A stretch of DNA of 64,000 nt from Pullilachnospira sp963929535 (GTDB lineage Bacteria > Bacillota > Clostridia > Lachnospirales > Lachnospiraceae). The stretch is taken from the NCBI GenBank assembly GCA_963929535.1, contig CAWVIZ010000010.1:248001-312000 (forward strand), given 5' to 3'. Position 1 is the stretch's first letter. Every line of letters starts with the position of its first letter. A model generated the notes under the pieces. That model was given only the letters and a program-made list of their open reading frames with translations. It was not told where the DNA came from and ran no database searches. A program made the position numbers and the translations under genes. Of this stretch, positions 51,457-60,661 are shown one piece after another.

Positions 51457-53642
51457 AAACACTGGTAATCGCGGAAAAACCTTCCGTGGGAAGAGATATT
51501 GCCCGGGTGCTGAACTGCCCCAAAAAGAACAAATCCTATATGGAAGGAGACCGCTATGTGGTCACCTGGGGGCTGGGCCATCTGGTGGAGCTTGCCGATC
51601 CGGAAGGTTACGATAAAAGGTATAAGGAGTGGAAGATGGAAGATCTTCCCATTATGCCGGAAAAGATGGAGATCCAGGTGATCCGTCAGACCGGAGGGCA
51701 GTATCAGGCGGTGAAGCAGCAGATCCATCGTCAGGATGTGAAGGATATTGTCATCGCTACGGATGCGGGCCGGGAAGGTGAACTGGTGGCCAGGTGGATC
51801 CTGAAAAAGGCGGGAAACAGAAAGCCCTGCCGGAGACTGTGGATCTCTTCGGTGACGGATAAGGCTATCCGGGAGGGATTTTCCCATCTCAGAGACGCAA
51901 AAGAGTATGACAATCTGTACCATGCGGCGGTATGCCGGGCAGAGGCGGACTGGCTGGTGGGGATCAATGCCACCAGAGCGCTTACCTGCAAATACAACGC
52001 CCAGCTCTCCTGCGGCCGGGTGCAGACTCCCACTCTGGCCATGATCGCTGCCAGGGAGGAGGAGATCCGCGGCTTTGTGCCGGAGAGCTATTACGGGATT
52101 ACCGCCAGGACAGGGCAGATAACCTTTACCTGGAAGGATAAGAAGTCGGGAAGCACCCGTTCCTTTCAGAAGGAGAGGATGGAAGAACTGCTAAAAAGGA
52201 TGAAGAACAGTCCTCTGACAGTGACAAGAGTGGATAAACGTGAGAAAAAAACGTACGCTCCTCTTCTCTACGATCTGACCGAACTGCAGAGGGATGCCAA
52301 TAAGAAATTCGGCTATTCCGCCAAGGAAACCCTGAATATCATGCAGCGGCTGTATGAGAACCATAAGGTGCTTACCTACCCCAGGACGGATTCCCGTTAT
52401 CTGACTACAGATGTGGTGGGAACCATCGGGGAGCGGCTGGATGCCTGCGGAGTGGGACCTTACCGGAAGCTGGCAGCCAAAGCGAAGCAGCAGAAGCTGG
52501 AGGCGGGAAAGCTTTCCTTTGTGAATAACGCCAGGGTATCCGACCACCATGCCATCATCCCCACGGAGCAGTTTGTGGATCTGACCCATATGTCCGGGGA
52601 GGAAAGGAAGATTTATGATCTGGTGGTGAGAAGATTTCTCGCTGTGTTGTATCCGCCCTGTATCTATGAGGAGACCATGGTCACTGGGGACTGCGCGGGG
52701 GAAGAACTGGCAGCCCGGGGGGATGTGATAAAGCAGATGGGATGGAGGGAAGTCTATGAGGATCAGGAAGATGAGGAGGAAGAAGGGCAGGAGCTTGGCC
52801 GGCAGGTACTGCCCGGCCTGAAGGCAGGGGAGGTTCTGCCGTCTGCCGTTTTCTCCCTGAAAGAGGGAAAAACTTCGCCTCCGGGCCGGTTTACAGAGGC
52901 CACACTGCTTTCCGCTATGGAAAATCCCGTGAAATATCTGACCAGCGGGACGAAAGAAATGGCAAAGACGCTGGGAGAGACGGGAGGCCTGGGAACCGTG
53001 GCTACCCGGGCGGATATTATCGAGAAGCTGTTTGGCAGCTTTCTGCTGGAAAAGAAGGGACAGGAGATCCATCTTACCTCCAAGGCCCGTCAGCTTTTAA
53101 AGCTGGTGCCGGAGGATCTGAGAAAGCCGGAGCTGACGGCGGACTGGGAGATGAAGCTGTCCAGGATCGCCAGGGGTCAGCTGGATGACAGAAAATTCAT
53201 GGAACAGATCCGGGATTACACCAACAGGCTGCTGACAGAGATCCGTACAGAAGAGGGGACCTTCCGTCATGAAAATCTCACCAATAAGAAATGTCCCCGC
53301 TGCGGGAAACGGCTTCTGGCAGTCAACGGGAAAAAGTCCCGGCTTCTGGTGTGCCAGGATCGGGAATGCGGCTACCGGGAGACCGTGTCCCGAACCACCA
53401 ATGCCCGCTGTCCCGTCTGCCATAAACGGATGGAGATGGTGGGAAAGGGAGAAGACAGTATGTTTGTCTGCTCCTGCGGCCATAAGGAGCGCCTTGCCAA
53501 ATTCCAGGAGAGAAGGAAAAAAGAGGGCGGCGGCGTATCCAGGAGGGATGTGGCTGCCTACATGAAAAAGCAGCAGAAGGAGGCCCGGGAGCCTCTGAAT
53601 AACGCGTTTGCCGCTGCGCTGAAGAATATTACGCTGGAATGA
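51453..53642 (+). CDS. topB: DNA topoisomerase III
   Basis: 729 residues, type IA topoisomerase: Toprim domain (LVIAEKPSVGRDIARVL, IATDAGREGELVARWIL), catalytic Tyr in LTYPRTDSRYL, and SDHHAIIPTEQ. Two C-terminal zinc ribbons: CPRCGKR...CQDRECGY and CPVCHKRM...CSCGHKE. Resolves catenated or recombining DNA. An acidic loop (EDQEDEEEEGQE) is inserted in the middle. Begins in the stop of the ATP-grasp gene. Confidence 0.95.
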   Translation: MKTLVIAEKPSVGRDIARVLNCPKKNKSYMEGDRYVVTWGLGHLVELADPEGYDKRYKEWKMEDLPIMPEKMEIQVIRQTGGQYQAVKQQIHRQDVKDIVIATDAGREGELVARWILKKAGNRKPCRRLWISSVTDKAIREGFSHLRDAKEYDNLYHAAVCRAEADWLVGINATRALTCKYNAQLSCGRVQTPTLAMIAAREEEIRGFVPESYYGITARTGQITFTWKDKKSGSTRSFQKERMEELLKRMKNSPLTVTRVDKREKKTYAPLLYDLTELQRDANKKFGYSAKETLNIMQRLYENHKVLTYPRTDSRYLTTDVVGTIGERLDACGVGPYRKLAAKAKQQKLEAGKLSFVNNARVSDHHAIIPTEQFVDLTHMSGEERKIYDLVVRRFLAVLYPPCIYEETMVTGDCAGEELAARGDVIKQMGWREVYEDQEDEEEEGQELGRQVLPGLKAGEVLPSAVFSLKEGKTSPPGRFTEATLLSAMENPVKYLTSGTKEMAKTLGETGGLGTVATRADIIEKLFGSFLLEKKGQEIHLTSKARQLLKLVPEDLRKPELTADWEMKLSRIARGQLDDRKFMEQIRDYTNRLLTEIRTEEGTFRHENLTNKKCPRCGKRLLAVNGKKSRLLVCQDRECGYRETVSRTTNARCPVCHKRMEMVGKGEDSMFVCSCGHKERLAKFQERRKKEGGGVSRRDVAAYMKKQQKEAREPLNNAFAAALKNITLE

Positions 53643-53722
53643 CGGCGCGGCCGGCACAGCGGGGTAAAAATTGCGGCCGAAAAAAATACGGGGCCGTAAA
53701 GCGGCTCCAAAAGGAGGAAGGT

Positions 53723-55189
53723 ATGAAAAATAACAGACAGGCGGGAATCCTGATGCCTCTGGCTTCCCTTCCGTCCAGGTACGGGGTGGGGGATTTTGGA
53801 AAGGCATCGTATGAATTCGCGGACATTCTCCATGAGATGGGAGCGGCCATCTGGCAGATCCTGCCGCTGAATCCTCTGGGCTATGGGAATTCTCCTTATC
53901 AGCCCTACTCATCCTTTGCGGGGGATCCTCTGTATATCAGTCTGGAGAAGCTGTGGGAGGAAGGGCTTCTGGATGTTCTGCCGGAAGTATTCGGGGAGGA
54001 TTCTGCTTCCATTGATTATCAGGGGGTAAGGAAATATAAAGAGCCCTATCTCCGTCAGGCATTTTCCAGATTCCTGCCGGATGAAAATTATGAGGAATTT
54101 GCTTCTCAGGAATGGGTGTACCAGTATGCCGTATTCATTACGCTGAAGCAAAAAAACGGCGGCGCCTGCTGGACGGACTGGGAAGAAGAGGACAGGGACT
54201 GGATCCGGGAACAGAAGGGAGATTTTCCCGAAGAACTGGAGGAGGAGATCCAGTATCAGATGTTCCTTCAGTATACGTTTTTCTGTCAGTGGATGGAACT
54301 GAAAACATATGTGAACGGACTGGGGATCCGGGTCATGGGTGATCTGCCCTTCTATGTGGGACTGGATTCCCTGGATGTATGGGCCAACGCAAAGAATTTT
54401 CTGCTGGATGAGAATTTCCGGCCCACATATATAGCAGGGGTTCCGCCGGATTATTTCAGCCCGACGGGGCAGAGGTGGGGAAATCCCATCTATGACTGGG
54501 ACTATATGAAAAAGACGGATTACCGGTTCTGGACGGAGCGGATCGGCTACAATAAAGCACTTTTCGATATTGTCAGAATCGATCACTTCCGGGCGTTCGA
54601 TACCTTCTGGAAGATTCCCGCCAGCTGTCCCACGGCCATGGAGGGCCAATGGGTGGAGGCGCCGGGTTATGAGGTGTTCGACCAGCTGCTGAAGCTGTAT
54701 CCGGAGATCGAGATCGTGATCGAGGATCTGGGTATGCTGCGGCCGGAGGTGGGAAAGCTGAGAGATCATTTCGGATTCAAAGGAATGAAAATCTACCAGT
54801 TTTCACTGGATCCCAAAGAGGCAAACAATGATTTTCCCGACAGAGAAAATCTGATCCTTTATACAGGCACCCACGACAACCAGACCATCAAGGGATGGTA
54901 TCTCAGCCAGGAAGAGGAGGTTCGGGAGCATGTGGATGGTCTGCTGGAGAAAAAAGGCTGCGCGGAACCCAAAATCGCTCACCGGTTTGCTGAAGCGGTG
55001 ATGCAGAGCGTGGCCCAGCTTGCGGTGATCACGGTGCAGGATATCCTGGATCTGGGAGATGAAGGACGGATCAATACCCCGGGAACGGTGGGAAGTCCCA
55101 ACTGGGAGTGGAGAATATCCGGCCTGGACGGATTGAGAAAGGAAATCCCGGTGATCCGCGGAATCTTTGTGAGGACAGACCGGGTTTGA
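53723..55189 (+). CDS. malQ: 4-alpha-glucanotransferase
   Basis: 488 residues, GH77: RQAGILMPLASLPSRYGVGDFG, WQILPLNPLGYGNSPYQPYSSFAGDPLYI, nucleophile Asp in VRIDHFRAFDTFW, acid Glu in EIVIEDLGML, and LYTGTHDNQTIKGWY. Transfers maltosyl chains between alpha-1,4 glucans; works with glycogen metabolism (glgB at 26 kb). Start supported by AAAGGAGGAAGG upstream. Confidence 0.95.
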   Translation: MKNNRQAGILMPLASLPSRYGVGDFGKASYEFADILHEMGAAIWQILPLNPLGYGNSPYQPYSSFAGDPLYISLEKLWEEGLLDVLPEVFGEDSASIDYQGVRKYKEPYLRQAFSRFLPDENYEEFASQEWVYQYAVFITLKQKNGGACWTDWEEEDRDWIREQKGDFPEELEEEIQYQMFLQYTFFCQWMELKTYVNGLGIRVMGDLPFYVGLDSLDVWANAKNFLLDENFRPTYIAGVPPDYFSPTGQRWGNPIYDWDYMKKTDYRFWTERIGYNKALFDIVRIDHFRAFDTFWKIPASCPTAMEGQWVEAPGYEVFDQLLKLYPEIEIVIEDLGMLRPEVGKLRDHFGFKGMKIYQFSLDPKEANNDFPDRENLILYTGTHDNQTIKGWYLSQEEEVREHVDGLLEKKGCAEPKIAHRFAEAVMQSVAQLAVITVQDILDLGDEGRINTPGTVGSPNWEWRISGLDGLRKEIPVIRGIFVRTDRV

Positions 55190-55191
55190 GA

Positions 55192-55290
55192 ATGGATATG
55201 TTTCAGGAAGCAGAGGCAGTGATTCCGGATCTGTATGCTTATAAGATCATTGGGAAGATCACAGAGGGTTGTTCCGGAGATGATAAATGA
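55192..55290 (+). other. small ORF or gene remnant of unknown function
   Basis: 32 codons, MDMFQEAEAVIPDLYAYKIIG..., starting two bases after the malQ stop. The residues look protein-like, but I do not recognise the family; it may be a small protein or the truncated start of a lost gene. No ribosome site is clear. The following gap to 55574 otherwise holds only hairpins. Confidence 0.3.
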
Positions 55291-55364
55291 ATGCTGAAAA
55301 TCTTTGGAGAAACCTTTGAAGACAGGATTCCCTGTTTCAGAAAACCATGAGTTGTATATAATGA

Positions 55365-55423
55365 ATCAGAGGCCGATTAACGTGCTGCCGTAAAACAGGG
55401 CGCTGCGTTTATCGGCCTCTGAT
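55365..55423 (+). terminator. long stem-loop, probable terminator of the malQ operon
   Basis: ATCAGAGGCCGATTAACG (55365-55382) and CGTTTATCGGCCTCTGAT (55406-55423) pair over 18 bases with one mismatch. No T run follows directly, so function as terminator is uncertain. Confidence 0.45.
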
Positions 55424-55515
55424 CTGCGTTTTGGACACTGGCGGCTGAACATACCAGAAACGCGGAAAGGGGAGGGGCGCGGAGGCATCAGGTATATGAA
55501 AATGAAAAATGAGAA

Positions 55516-55558
55516 AAGCCGGAGGATTCCGCTGCAGAACAGCAGGATCCTCCGGCCG
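55516..55558 (-). terminator. terminator of the minus-strand MATE gene
   Basis: On the minus strand GCCGGAGGATC...GATTCCTCCGGC-type arms (55516-55558) followed by TTTTCTCATTTTTC. It lies just after the MATE stop. Confidence 0.65.
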
Positions 55559-55574
55559 GATCAATGACAAAAGA

Positions 55575-56948
55575 TCAGGAACGGGCCGTCTTCCCTCCAT
55601 CCCCCAGAGATCTCCATACAGTCCGCATCATGGTGAGAAAGCTGGCAGCACCTCCCAGAAAGTTGGAGATGGGCTCCGCCAGAAATACTCCGTAGACTCC
55701 CAAACCGCCCACATGGGGCAGCAGAAGAGTCAGAGGCACCACGATGATCACCTTCCGGAACAGAGAAAAAAATACAGCGTATTTTGATTTTCCCAGAGCG
55801 ACGAAGGTGGACTGTCCGGCAAACTGCAGGGACATCATGAAAAATCCGAAGAAGTAGACGGTCATGGCCGGAACGCCCAGCTTCAGCAGTTCGTCACTGC
55901 TGTTGAACAGGTGAATGAACGGCCGGGGAAAGAGCAGCAGGATGATCCAGATCAGGGTGGTATAGACCACGCAGATAATGGACATAAATTTGATCCCGGC
56001 CTTTACCCGGCGGTATTCTCCTGCGCCGTAGTTGAAGCCCAGAACCGGCTGGGCCGCGTTAGTCAGACCGCTGACCGGCATGGAGACCACCTCCCGGATG
56101 GAGTTGATCACCGTCATGACTGCCACATAGATATCGCCGCCCCAGGTCTGTAAAGTGGCATTGCATGCGATCTGTACCAGCCCGTTGGTAACGGACATGA
56201 CGAATCCGGAGGTGCCAAGCCCCAGGATATCCTTAAGAAGGGGCCATCGCACCCGGAGATGAGGCAGAGTCAGCCGTACAACCGCCTGTTTCCCCACCAG
56301 AAAATGCAGCACCCATACAGCGGAGACCATCTGGGACAGGATCGTGGCCAGGGCAGCTCCCCGTACGCCCATATCAAACGCAAAAATAAAGATGGGGTCC
56401 AGGATGATATTCAGGACTGCTCCGATGAGTACAGTGAGCATTCCCTTGCGGGCGAATCCCTGGGCATTGATGAAGTTGTTCATCCCCAGACTGATCATCA
56501 CGAAGGTACTGCCGCACAGATAGATGGACAGGTACTGGTCCGCATAAGGGAAGGTCTGATCACTGGCTCCGAAAAGATAGAGCAGAGGTTCCTTGACCAG
56601 CAGGACAACCGCAGTCAGCACCAGGCCTGCCAGCACCAGCATGGAAAAGGTGGTCCCCATGATCCGCCCCGCCTGCTCCTCGTCCCGTTTTCCCCTGGCG
56701 ATGGAAAAAAGCGGAGAGCCGCCCATACCGAACAAATTGGAAAATGCGGTGACTATGGTGATGATGGGAAAAGTAAGCCCCAGCCCGGTAAGTGCCGGAG
56801 TGGAGTTCTCCGGAAGATGGCCGATGTACATCCGGTCGATGATGTTGTAGAGCAGGTTGATGAGCTGGGCCAGTGTCATAGGGCCTGCCAGACGAAGAAT
56901 ATTGCCCTTTACACTGCCTTTGCTGAAATCACTGTCTGTGGTCTGCAT
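55575..56948 (-). CDS. MATE family efflux transporter (second)
   Basis: 457 residues, twelve predicted membrane segments: GPMTLAQLINLLYNIIDRMYIGHLPENSTPALTGLGLTFPI, MGGSPLFSIARGKRD, LGMNNFINAQGFARKGMLTVLIGAVLNIILDPIFIFAFDMGVRGAALAT. Paralogue of the 43094 gene but without an adjacent MarR. Exports drugs or metabolites by ion antiport. Confidence 0.93.
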   Translation of the reverse strand: MQTTDSDFSKGSVKGNILRLAGPMTLAQLINLLYNIIDRMYIGHLPENSTPALTGLGLTFPIITIVTAFSNLFGMGGSPLFSIARGKRDEEQAGRIMGTTFSMLVLAGLVLTAVVLLVKEPLLYLFGASDQTFPYADQYLSIYLCGSTFVMISLGMNNFINAQGFARKGMLTVLIGAVLNIILDPIFIFAFDMGVRGAALATILSQMVSAVWVLHFLVGKQAVVRLTLPHLRVRWPLLKDILGLGTSGFVMSVTNGLVQIACNATLQTWGGDIYVAVMTVINSIREVVSMPVSGLTNAAQPVLGFNYGAGEYRRVKAGIKFMSIICVVYTTLIWIILLLFPRPFIHLFNSSDELLKLGVPAMTVYFFGFFMMSLQFAGQSTFVALGKSKYAVFFSLFRKVIIVVPLTLLLPHVGGLGVYGVFLAEPISNFLGGAASFLTMMRTVWRSLGDGGKTARS

Positions 56949-57044
56949 AGAAACGAGTTTCCCCCTTTACACAAGAATAGACTTCAGGGAGGACGGGTAC
57001 AGATCTCTGCTTCCGTATCCAGTGTCCTGAAGTTTTACATAATA

Positions 57045-57073
57045 TTTACATACATCTGTTACTATTGTAGAAT
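57045..57073 (+). promoter_or_regulatory. candidate promoter of the nucleoid-associated protein gene
   Basis: TTTACA (57045-57050), 17 bases, TAGAAT (57068-57073), giving a leader of about 245 bases that contains the 97-base hairpin. Confidence 0.4.
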
Positions 57074-57211
57074 AATGAAAGAAAAAAAGCAATAAAATCA
57101 TGAAAACCTGGGGTGGCGTACAGGCCGTTTTTGTAGTATCCTAAACAGGTAAAGTCTGCTGTGAAGTCTGTGGGCGGAAAGACAGCGGACGCCGGATAAT
57201 AAGAACAGAAG

Positions 57212-57308
57212 GTTACGATTCACAGCCGTATCATATTTGACAGCAGACGCGTTGTGCTTGCACAAAAGCATCTGCTGTCAAGTATGATACAGGACTGTGA
57301 ATCGCAAC
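57212..57308 (+). repeat. 97-base long inverted repeat ahead of the nucleoid-associated protein gene
   Basis: About 40-base imperfect arms: GTTACGATTCACAGCC... (from 57212) and ...GGACTGTGAATCGCAAC (to 57308), including TTGACAGCAGA / TCTGCTGTCAA. The loop is GTTGTGCTTGCACAAAA, itself partly self-complementary. It ends 16 bases before the start codon. No T run, so not a terminator. Confidence 0.8.
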
Positions 57309-57324
57309 AACAGAGGATGAAAGC

Positions 57325-58350
57325 ATGCAGAAAGAAGATATACAGTTACAGCAGGTTATCGTACATATTATGGATTCCACCATGGGAATGCCGGTGCTTT
57401 CCGACCAGATACTGGATTGGGGGCCGGATCTGGGGGATTTTCTGAGAGCTCACATTTTCCGGGTGATGGAAAGCGATGAGGCCAGACAGTGTGTCTTTCA
57501 GGAAGATTCCGTGGTGGGAGAGCTTTTGAAGGACAGGAGAGAAGCTGCCTGGAGCCCGGAGGAGTTTGTGGATCTTACCAGAAAGATCGGGGAGCATCTC
57601 TACGGGATCATGAATAAAAATATTGATATCCCTCCCGCAGATCTTTTCGCTATCCGCTGCCGTATGGAGCAGAAGGACTTTCTGGCTTTGCTGAAGATGA
57701 ATTATAAGACTTCCTATACCCATATGACGGATTCCGATCCCTGGGGAAATACCAACTCCATTATCAAACAGAAAGCAATCCTGCCGGGAGAGAACCAGAA
57801 ACTGGCGGAGGCGGCGGTGATCGATCTGACGGAGCTTTCCATCCGGCTGGTGGAGAAAAAATATGAGATCAACGGAGTGAAAACCAACTACTTTTCCCAG
57901 AATTTTCTCCAGTGCCGGGGACCTATGTCACCCAAGTCCCGTCTGGCAGTGGTAGCCCGGGCCGTGGAGGACGTACAGAAGAAATTTTACCAGGAGTCGG
58001 AGCAGTTCGAGGTACAGATGGAGACGAAAAGTATCATCAACCAGGCGCTGGAAGAGGGAAGCTTTGCCGTTCCGGTGCTGATTGACCGGATTTTCAGGGA
58101 ACAGGAGGAGATGAAGGAAGAGGTTGTAAAAAAGCTGGACAAGTACAACCTGTCGGAAGCGCAGGTGGAACCGAAAAATCCGTCCACCGGGAAAAAATAT
58201 GAAAAGCAGAATCTGATAACGGATACGGGAATCGAGATCAGGATCCCTATGGATCAGTACAATAACAAAGACAGTGTGGATTTTATCACCAACCCGGACG
58301 GAACGATCTCTGTACTGATCAAGAATATCGGAAGTATTACCAGCAGATAG
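57325..58350 (+). CDS. nucleoid-associated protein, NdpA/YejK family
   Basis: 341 residues matching the 37-kDa nucleoid-associated family as I recall it: IQLQQVIVHIMDSTMGMPVLSDQILDWGPDLGDFLRAHI at the N-terminus, and DLFAIRCRMEQKDFLALLKMNYKTSYTH. No membrane segment. Role in Firmicutes is poorly known; some members occur near mobile or defence genes, which is not the case here. Downstream SH3 lipoprotein starts 14 bases after the stop. Confidence 0.8.
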   Translation: MQKEDIQLQQVIVHIMDSTMGMPVLSDQILDWGPDLGDFLRAHIFRVMESDEARQCVFQEDSVVGELLKDRREAAWSPEEFVDLTRKIGEHLYGIMNKNIDIPPADLFAIRCRMEQKDFLALLKMNYKTSYTHMTDSDPWGNTNSIIKQKAILPGENQKLAEAAVIDLTELSIRLVEKKYEINGVKTNYFSQNFLQCRGPMSPKSRLAVVARAVEDVQKKFYQESEQFEVQMETKSIINQALEEGSFAVPVLIDRIFREQEEMKEEVVKKLDKYNLSEAQVEPKNPSTGKKYEKQNLITDTGIEIRIPMDQYNNKDSVDFITNPDGTISVLIKNIGSITSR

Positions 58351-58364
58351 AGGAGATGGTAGGA

Positions 58365-58811
58365 TTGAAAAGAAAAAGATGGCTGATGCCGGTAATCGCG
58401 GCATTGCTTTTCGCGGCGGCGATCAGCGGCTGCGGAAGGACTCTGGATGTACTGGGGGATCTGGCGGATATCAGCATGGCGGATACGGGAAAGGAGGAAG
58501 ATACTTCGGATGCCGGAGATGACGGAGAGCTTCCCCGGGTAACGGTGAAACCCACCAGGCGTCCGGACTCCGATCCCACTCCCACACCCACGTCTGTCCC
58601 CGCGGAGGAGCCGGAAGAGATGGTATACTGTATCTCTCCGGTAAATGTCAGAGATGCGGCTTCCACCCAGTCCAATGTGATCGGGACGATGTCTGCCGGG
58701 GACGCGGCAGAAAAGCTGGGCCAGGAGGGCGGATGGGTGAAGATCCGGTTTGAGGGCCGGGAGGCATACGTATACCAGGATTATGTCAGCGGGGTCAGAC
58801 CGGATGCATGA
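58365..58811 (+). CDS. SH3-domain lipoprotein
   Basis: 148 residues from a TTG at 58365, which has AGGAG nine bases upstream; the ATG at 58356 has the ribosome site immediately adjacent and is less likely. Signal RKRWLMPVIAALLFAAAISGCG with lipobox. A Pro/Thr/Asp-rich linker (KPTRRPDSDPTPTPTSVP) leads to a C-terminal bacterial SH3 domain: INVRDAASTQSNVIGTMSAGD-type VNVRDAASTQSNVIG and GWVKIRFEGREAYVYQDYV. Probably binds the cell wall from outside. Confidence 0.85.
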   Translation: MKRKRWLMPVIAALLFAAAISGCGRTLDVLGDLADISMADTGKEEDTSDAGDDGELPRVTVKPTRRPDSDPTPTPTSVPAEEPEEMVYCISPVNVRDAASTQSNVIGTMSAGDAAEKLGQEGGWVKIRFEGREAYVYQDYVSGVRPDA

Positions 58812-58921
58812 CCGGCACAGGCGCTGAAACGGCGGCAGCGGTCCGGACGGATGGCAGGAGGAGTACGGAGAAACTGAAGACAGGGATATTCAGAGGATAC
58901 GATACAGAAAGGAAAAGGATA

Positions 58922-59806
58922 ATGAGAGAATATCAGATAGAGAATGAAGTGCTGAAAGCATCTGTGAGGGAAATGGGGGCGGAGCTTAGCTCTCTGGTGA
59001 AAAAGGAATCAGGAACGGAATATCTGTGGAGCGGCGATGCCCGGTACTGGAGCGGAATCTCCCCGATCTTGTTTCCTGTGGTGGGCAATTTCCGGGACAA
59101 ACAGTACCGCTATGAGGGAAAGACGTATACCATGCAGCAGCATGGATTTGCCAGAAGAAGGAATTTCCGGCTGGTTTCCCGGACAGAGGAAGAGATCTGG
59201 CTGGCGCTGGAGGACGATGAGGAAACGTATGCCCAGTATCCGTTCCGGTTCTGTCTGGAGGCAGGCTACCGGCTGGAGGGGAATTTCCTGCGGGTGATGT
59301 GGAGAGTCCGCAGCCGGGAAGGGAAAACCATGTATTTTTCCATCGGCGGTCATCCTGCCATCCGCTGTCCGCTGACGGGAACTCCGGACAAAACCGTGGG
59401 GTATCTGGGATTTGAGAACGAGGATGAATCCCTGGACTATCTCCTGGTGGATCCTGCCACCAACCGGGTGGGGGACAAATATTACAGCTTTCACCTGGAC
59501 GGGGGCGTACACCGGATCACAAAGGATCTTTTTGATTACGATGCGCTGATGTTTGACAATTATCAGGTGAAGACTGCCTGGCTGGCCGGAGCTGATAAGG
59601 TACCGTATATCCGGCTGCATACCCAGGCGCCGGTGACGGCATTCTGGTCACCGGAGAAGACAGACGCTCCGTTTGTGTGCTTTGAACCCTGGTACGGAAT
59701 TCCGGACGGCGTGGATTTTTCCGGAACACTGGAGGAGAGAAGATGGGGACAGAAGGCAGAAGCAGGTCAGACGTTTGAGGCGGAGTACAGCCTGGAAATT
59801 CTGTAA
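58922..59806 (+). CDS. aldose 1-epimerase family protein (LacX-like)
   Basis: 294 residues, galactose-mutarotase-like beta-sandwich: LKASVREMGAELSSLVKKESGTEYLWSGD, PILFPVVGNFRDKQYRYEGKTYTMQQHGFARRRNF, FSIGGHPAIRCPL. The HGFAR and GGHPA histidines are the usual active-site positions. LacX-type members interconvert anomers of sugars or sugar phosphates; specificity unknown. Start at 58922 (MREYQIEN) with AAAGGAAAAGG upstream. Confidence 0.88.
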   Translation: MREYQIENEVLKASVREMGAELSSLVKKESGTEYLWSGDARYWSGISPILFPVVGNFRDKQYRYEGKTYTMQQHGFARRRNFRLVSRTEEEIWLALEDDEETYAQYPFRFCLEAGYRLEGNFLRVMWRVRSREGKTMYFSIGGHPAIRCPLTGTPDKTVGYLGFENEDESLDYLLVDPATNRVGDKYYSFHLDGGVHRITKDLFDYDALMFDNYQVKTAWLAGADKVPYIRLHTQAPVTAFWSPEKTDAPFVCFEPWYGIPDGVDFSGTLEERRWGQKAEAGQTFEAEYSLEIL

Positions 59807-59882
59807 GACTGTTCTGCGGACTTTGCAAAAGCTGCAACATCAAAGGAAAACAGCGGAGAAAATCATGGGAAGGAGCGAAAAT

Positions 59883-60554
59883 ATGTACCGGATATTTCTG
59901 GTGGAAGACGATGCGGTGATCGCAAACGCGGTTGCCGCCCATATCAGAAGCTGGGGATATGAGGCAGTGGTGACAGAGGACTTTGAGCATGTTATGACGG
60001 AATTCGCGGCATGCAGTCCCCATCTGGTGCTTCTGGATATCTCCCTGCCATTTTTCAACGGGTTCCACTGGTGCAGCCGGATCCGGGAGGTCTCCCGGGT
60101 TCCGGTGGTTTTTCTGTCATCGGCCTCAGACAACATGAATATCGTGATGGCCATGAATATGGGGGGAGACGATTTTATCGCCAAGCCCTTTGATCTGAAC
60201 GTGCTTACCGCCAAGGTGCAGGCCATCCTGCGGCGCACTTATGAATTCGGCGGACAGACGGAGCTTCTGGAGCACCGGGGAGCGATTCTGAATCTTTCCG
60301 ACGGAACGCTGGTCTTTGAGGGGAAGCATATCGAGCTTACCAAAAATGAGTACCGGATCCTGCGGACGCTGATGGAACAGAAGGGAAAGGTGGTTTCCAG
60401 GGATACGATCATGGATCGATTGTGGGAGACGGACAGCTTTATTGATGACAACACTCTGACTGTAAATGTGGCAAGGCTCAGAAAAAAGCTGGAGCAGGCG
60501 GGGCTGGAGGATTTCATATCCACCAAAAAGGGAGTGGGATATCTGATTGCTTAG
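59883..60554 (+). CDS. response regulator, OmpR family (BceR-like)
   Basis: 223 residues. Receiver domain with EDD acidic pocket (FLVEDDAVI), phospho-acceptor Asp in LVLLDISLPFFNG, and Lys in FIAKPFDLNVL. C-terminal winged helix: IELTKNEYRILRTLMEQKGKVVSRDTIMDRLWE...DDNTLTVNVARLRKKLE. Pairs with the kinase at 60662 and likely activates the ABC genes at 61942. Start at 59883 with AAGGAG upstream. Confidence 0.92.
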   Translation: MYRIFLVEDDAVIANAVAAHIRSWGYEAVVTEDFEHVMTEFAACSPHLVLLDISLPFFNGFHWCSRIREVSRVPVVFLSSASDNMNIVMAMNMGGDDFIAKPFDLNVLTAKVQAILRRTYEFGGQTELLEHRGAILNLSDGTLVFEGKHIELTKNEYRILRTLMEQKGKVVSRDTIMDRLWETDSFIDDNTLTVNVARLRKKLEQAGLEDFISTKKGVGYLIA

Positions 60555-60661
60555 CCCGGGGAAAATGTCTGTGTCCCAGGCGGGCTGCACGTGTTTGGGA
60601 CAGTGAAACCGGAAGGGAAGACTGCCGCGGAAAAAGAGATCACAGCCGGAAGGAGAGGGCA

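Noticed and set aside
56259..57095. 278-codon plus-strand ORF opposite the MATE gene
   Set aside because: Gln/His-rich antisense shadow of a clear transporter gene.
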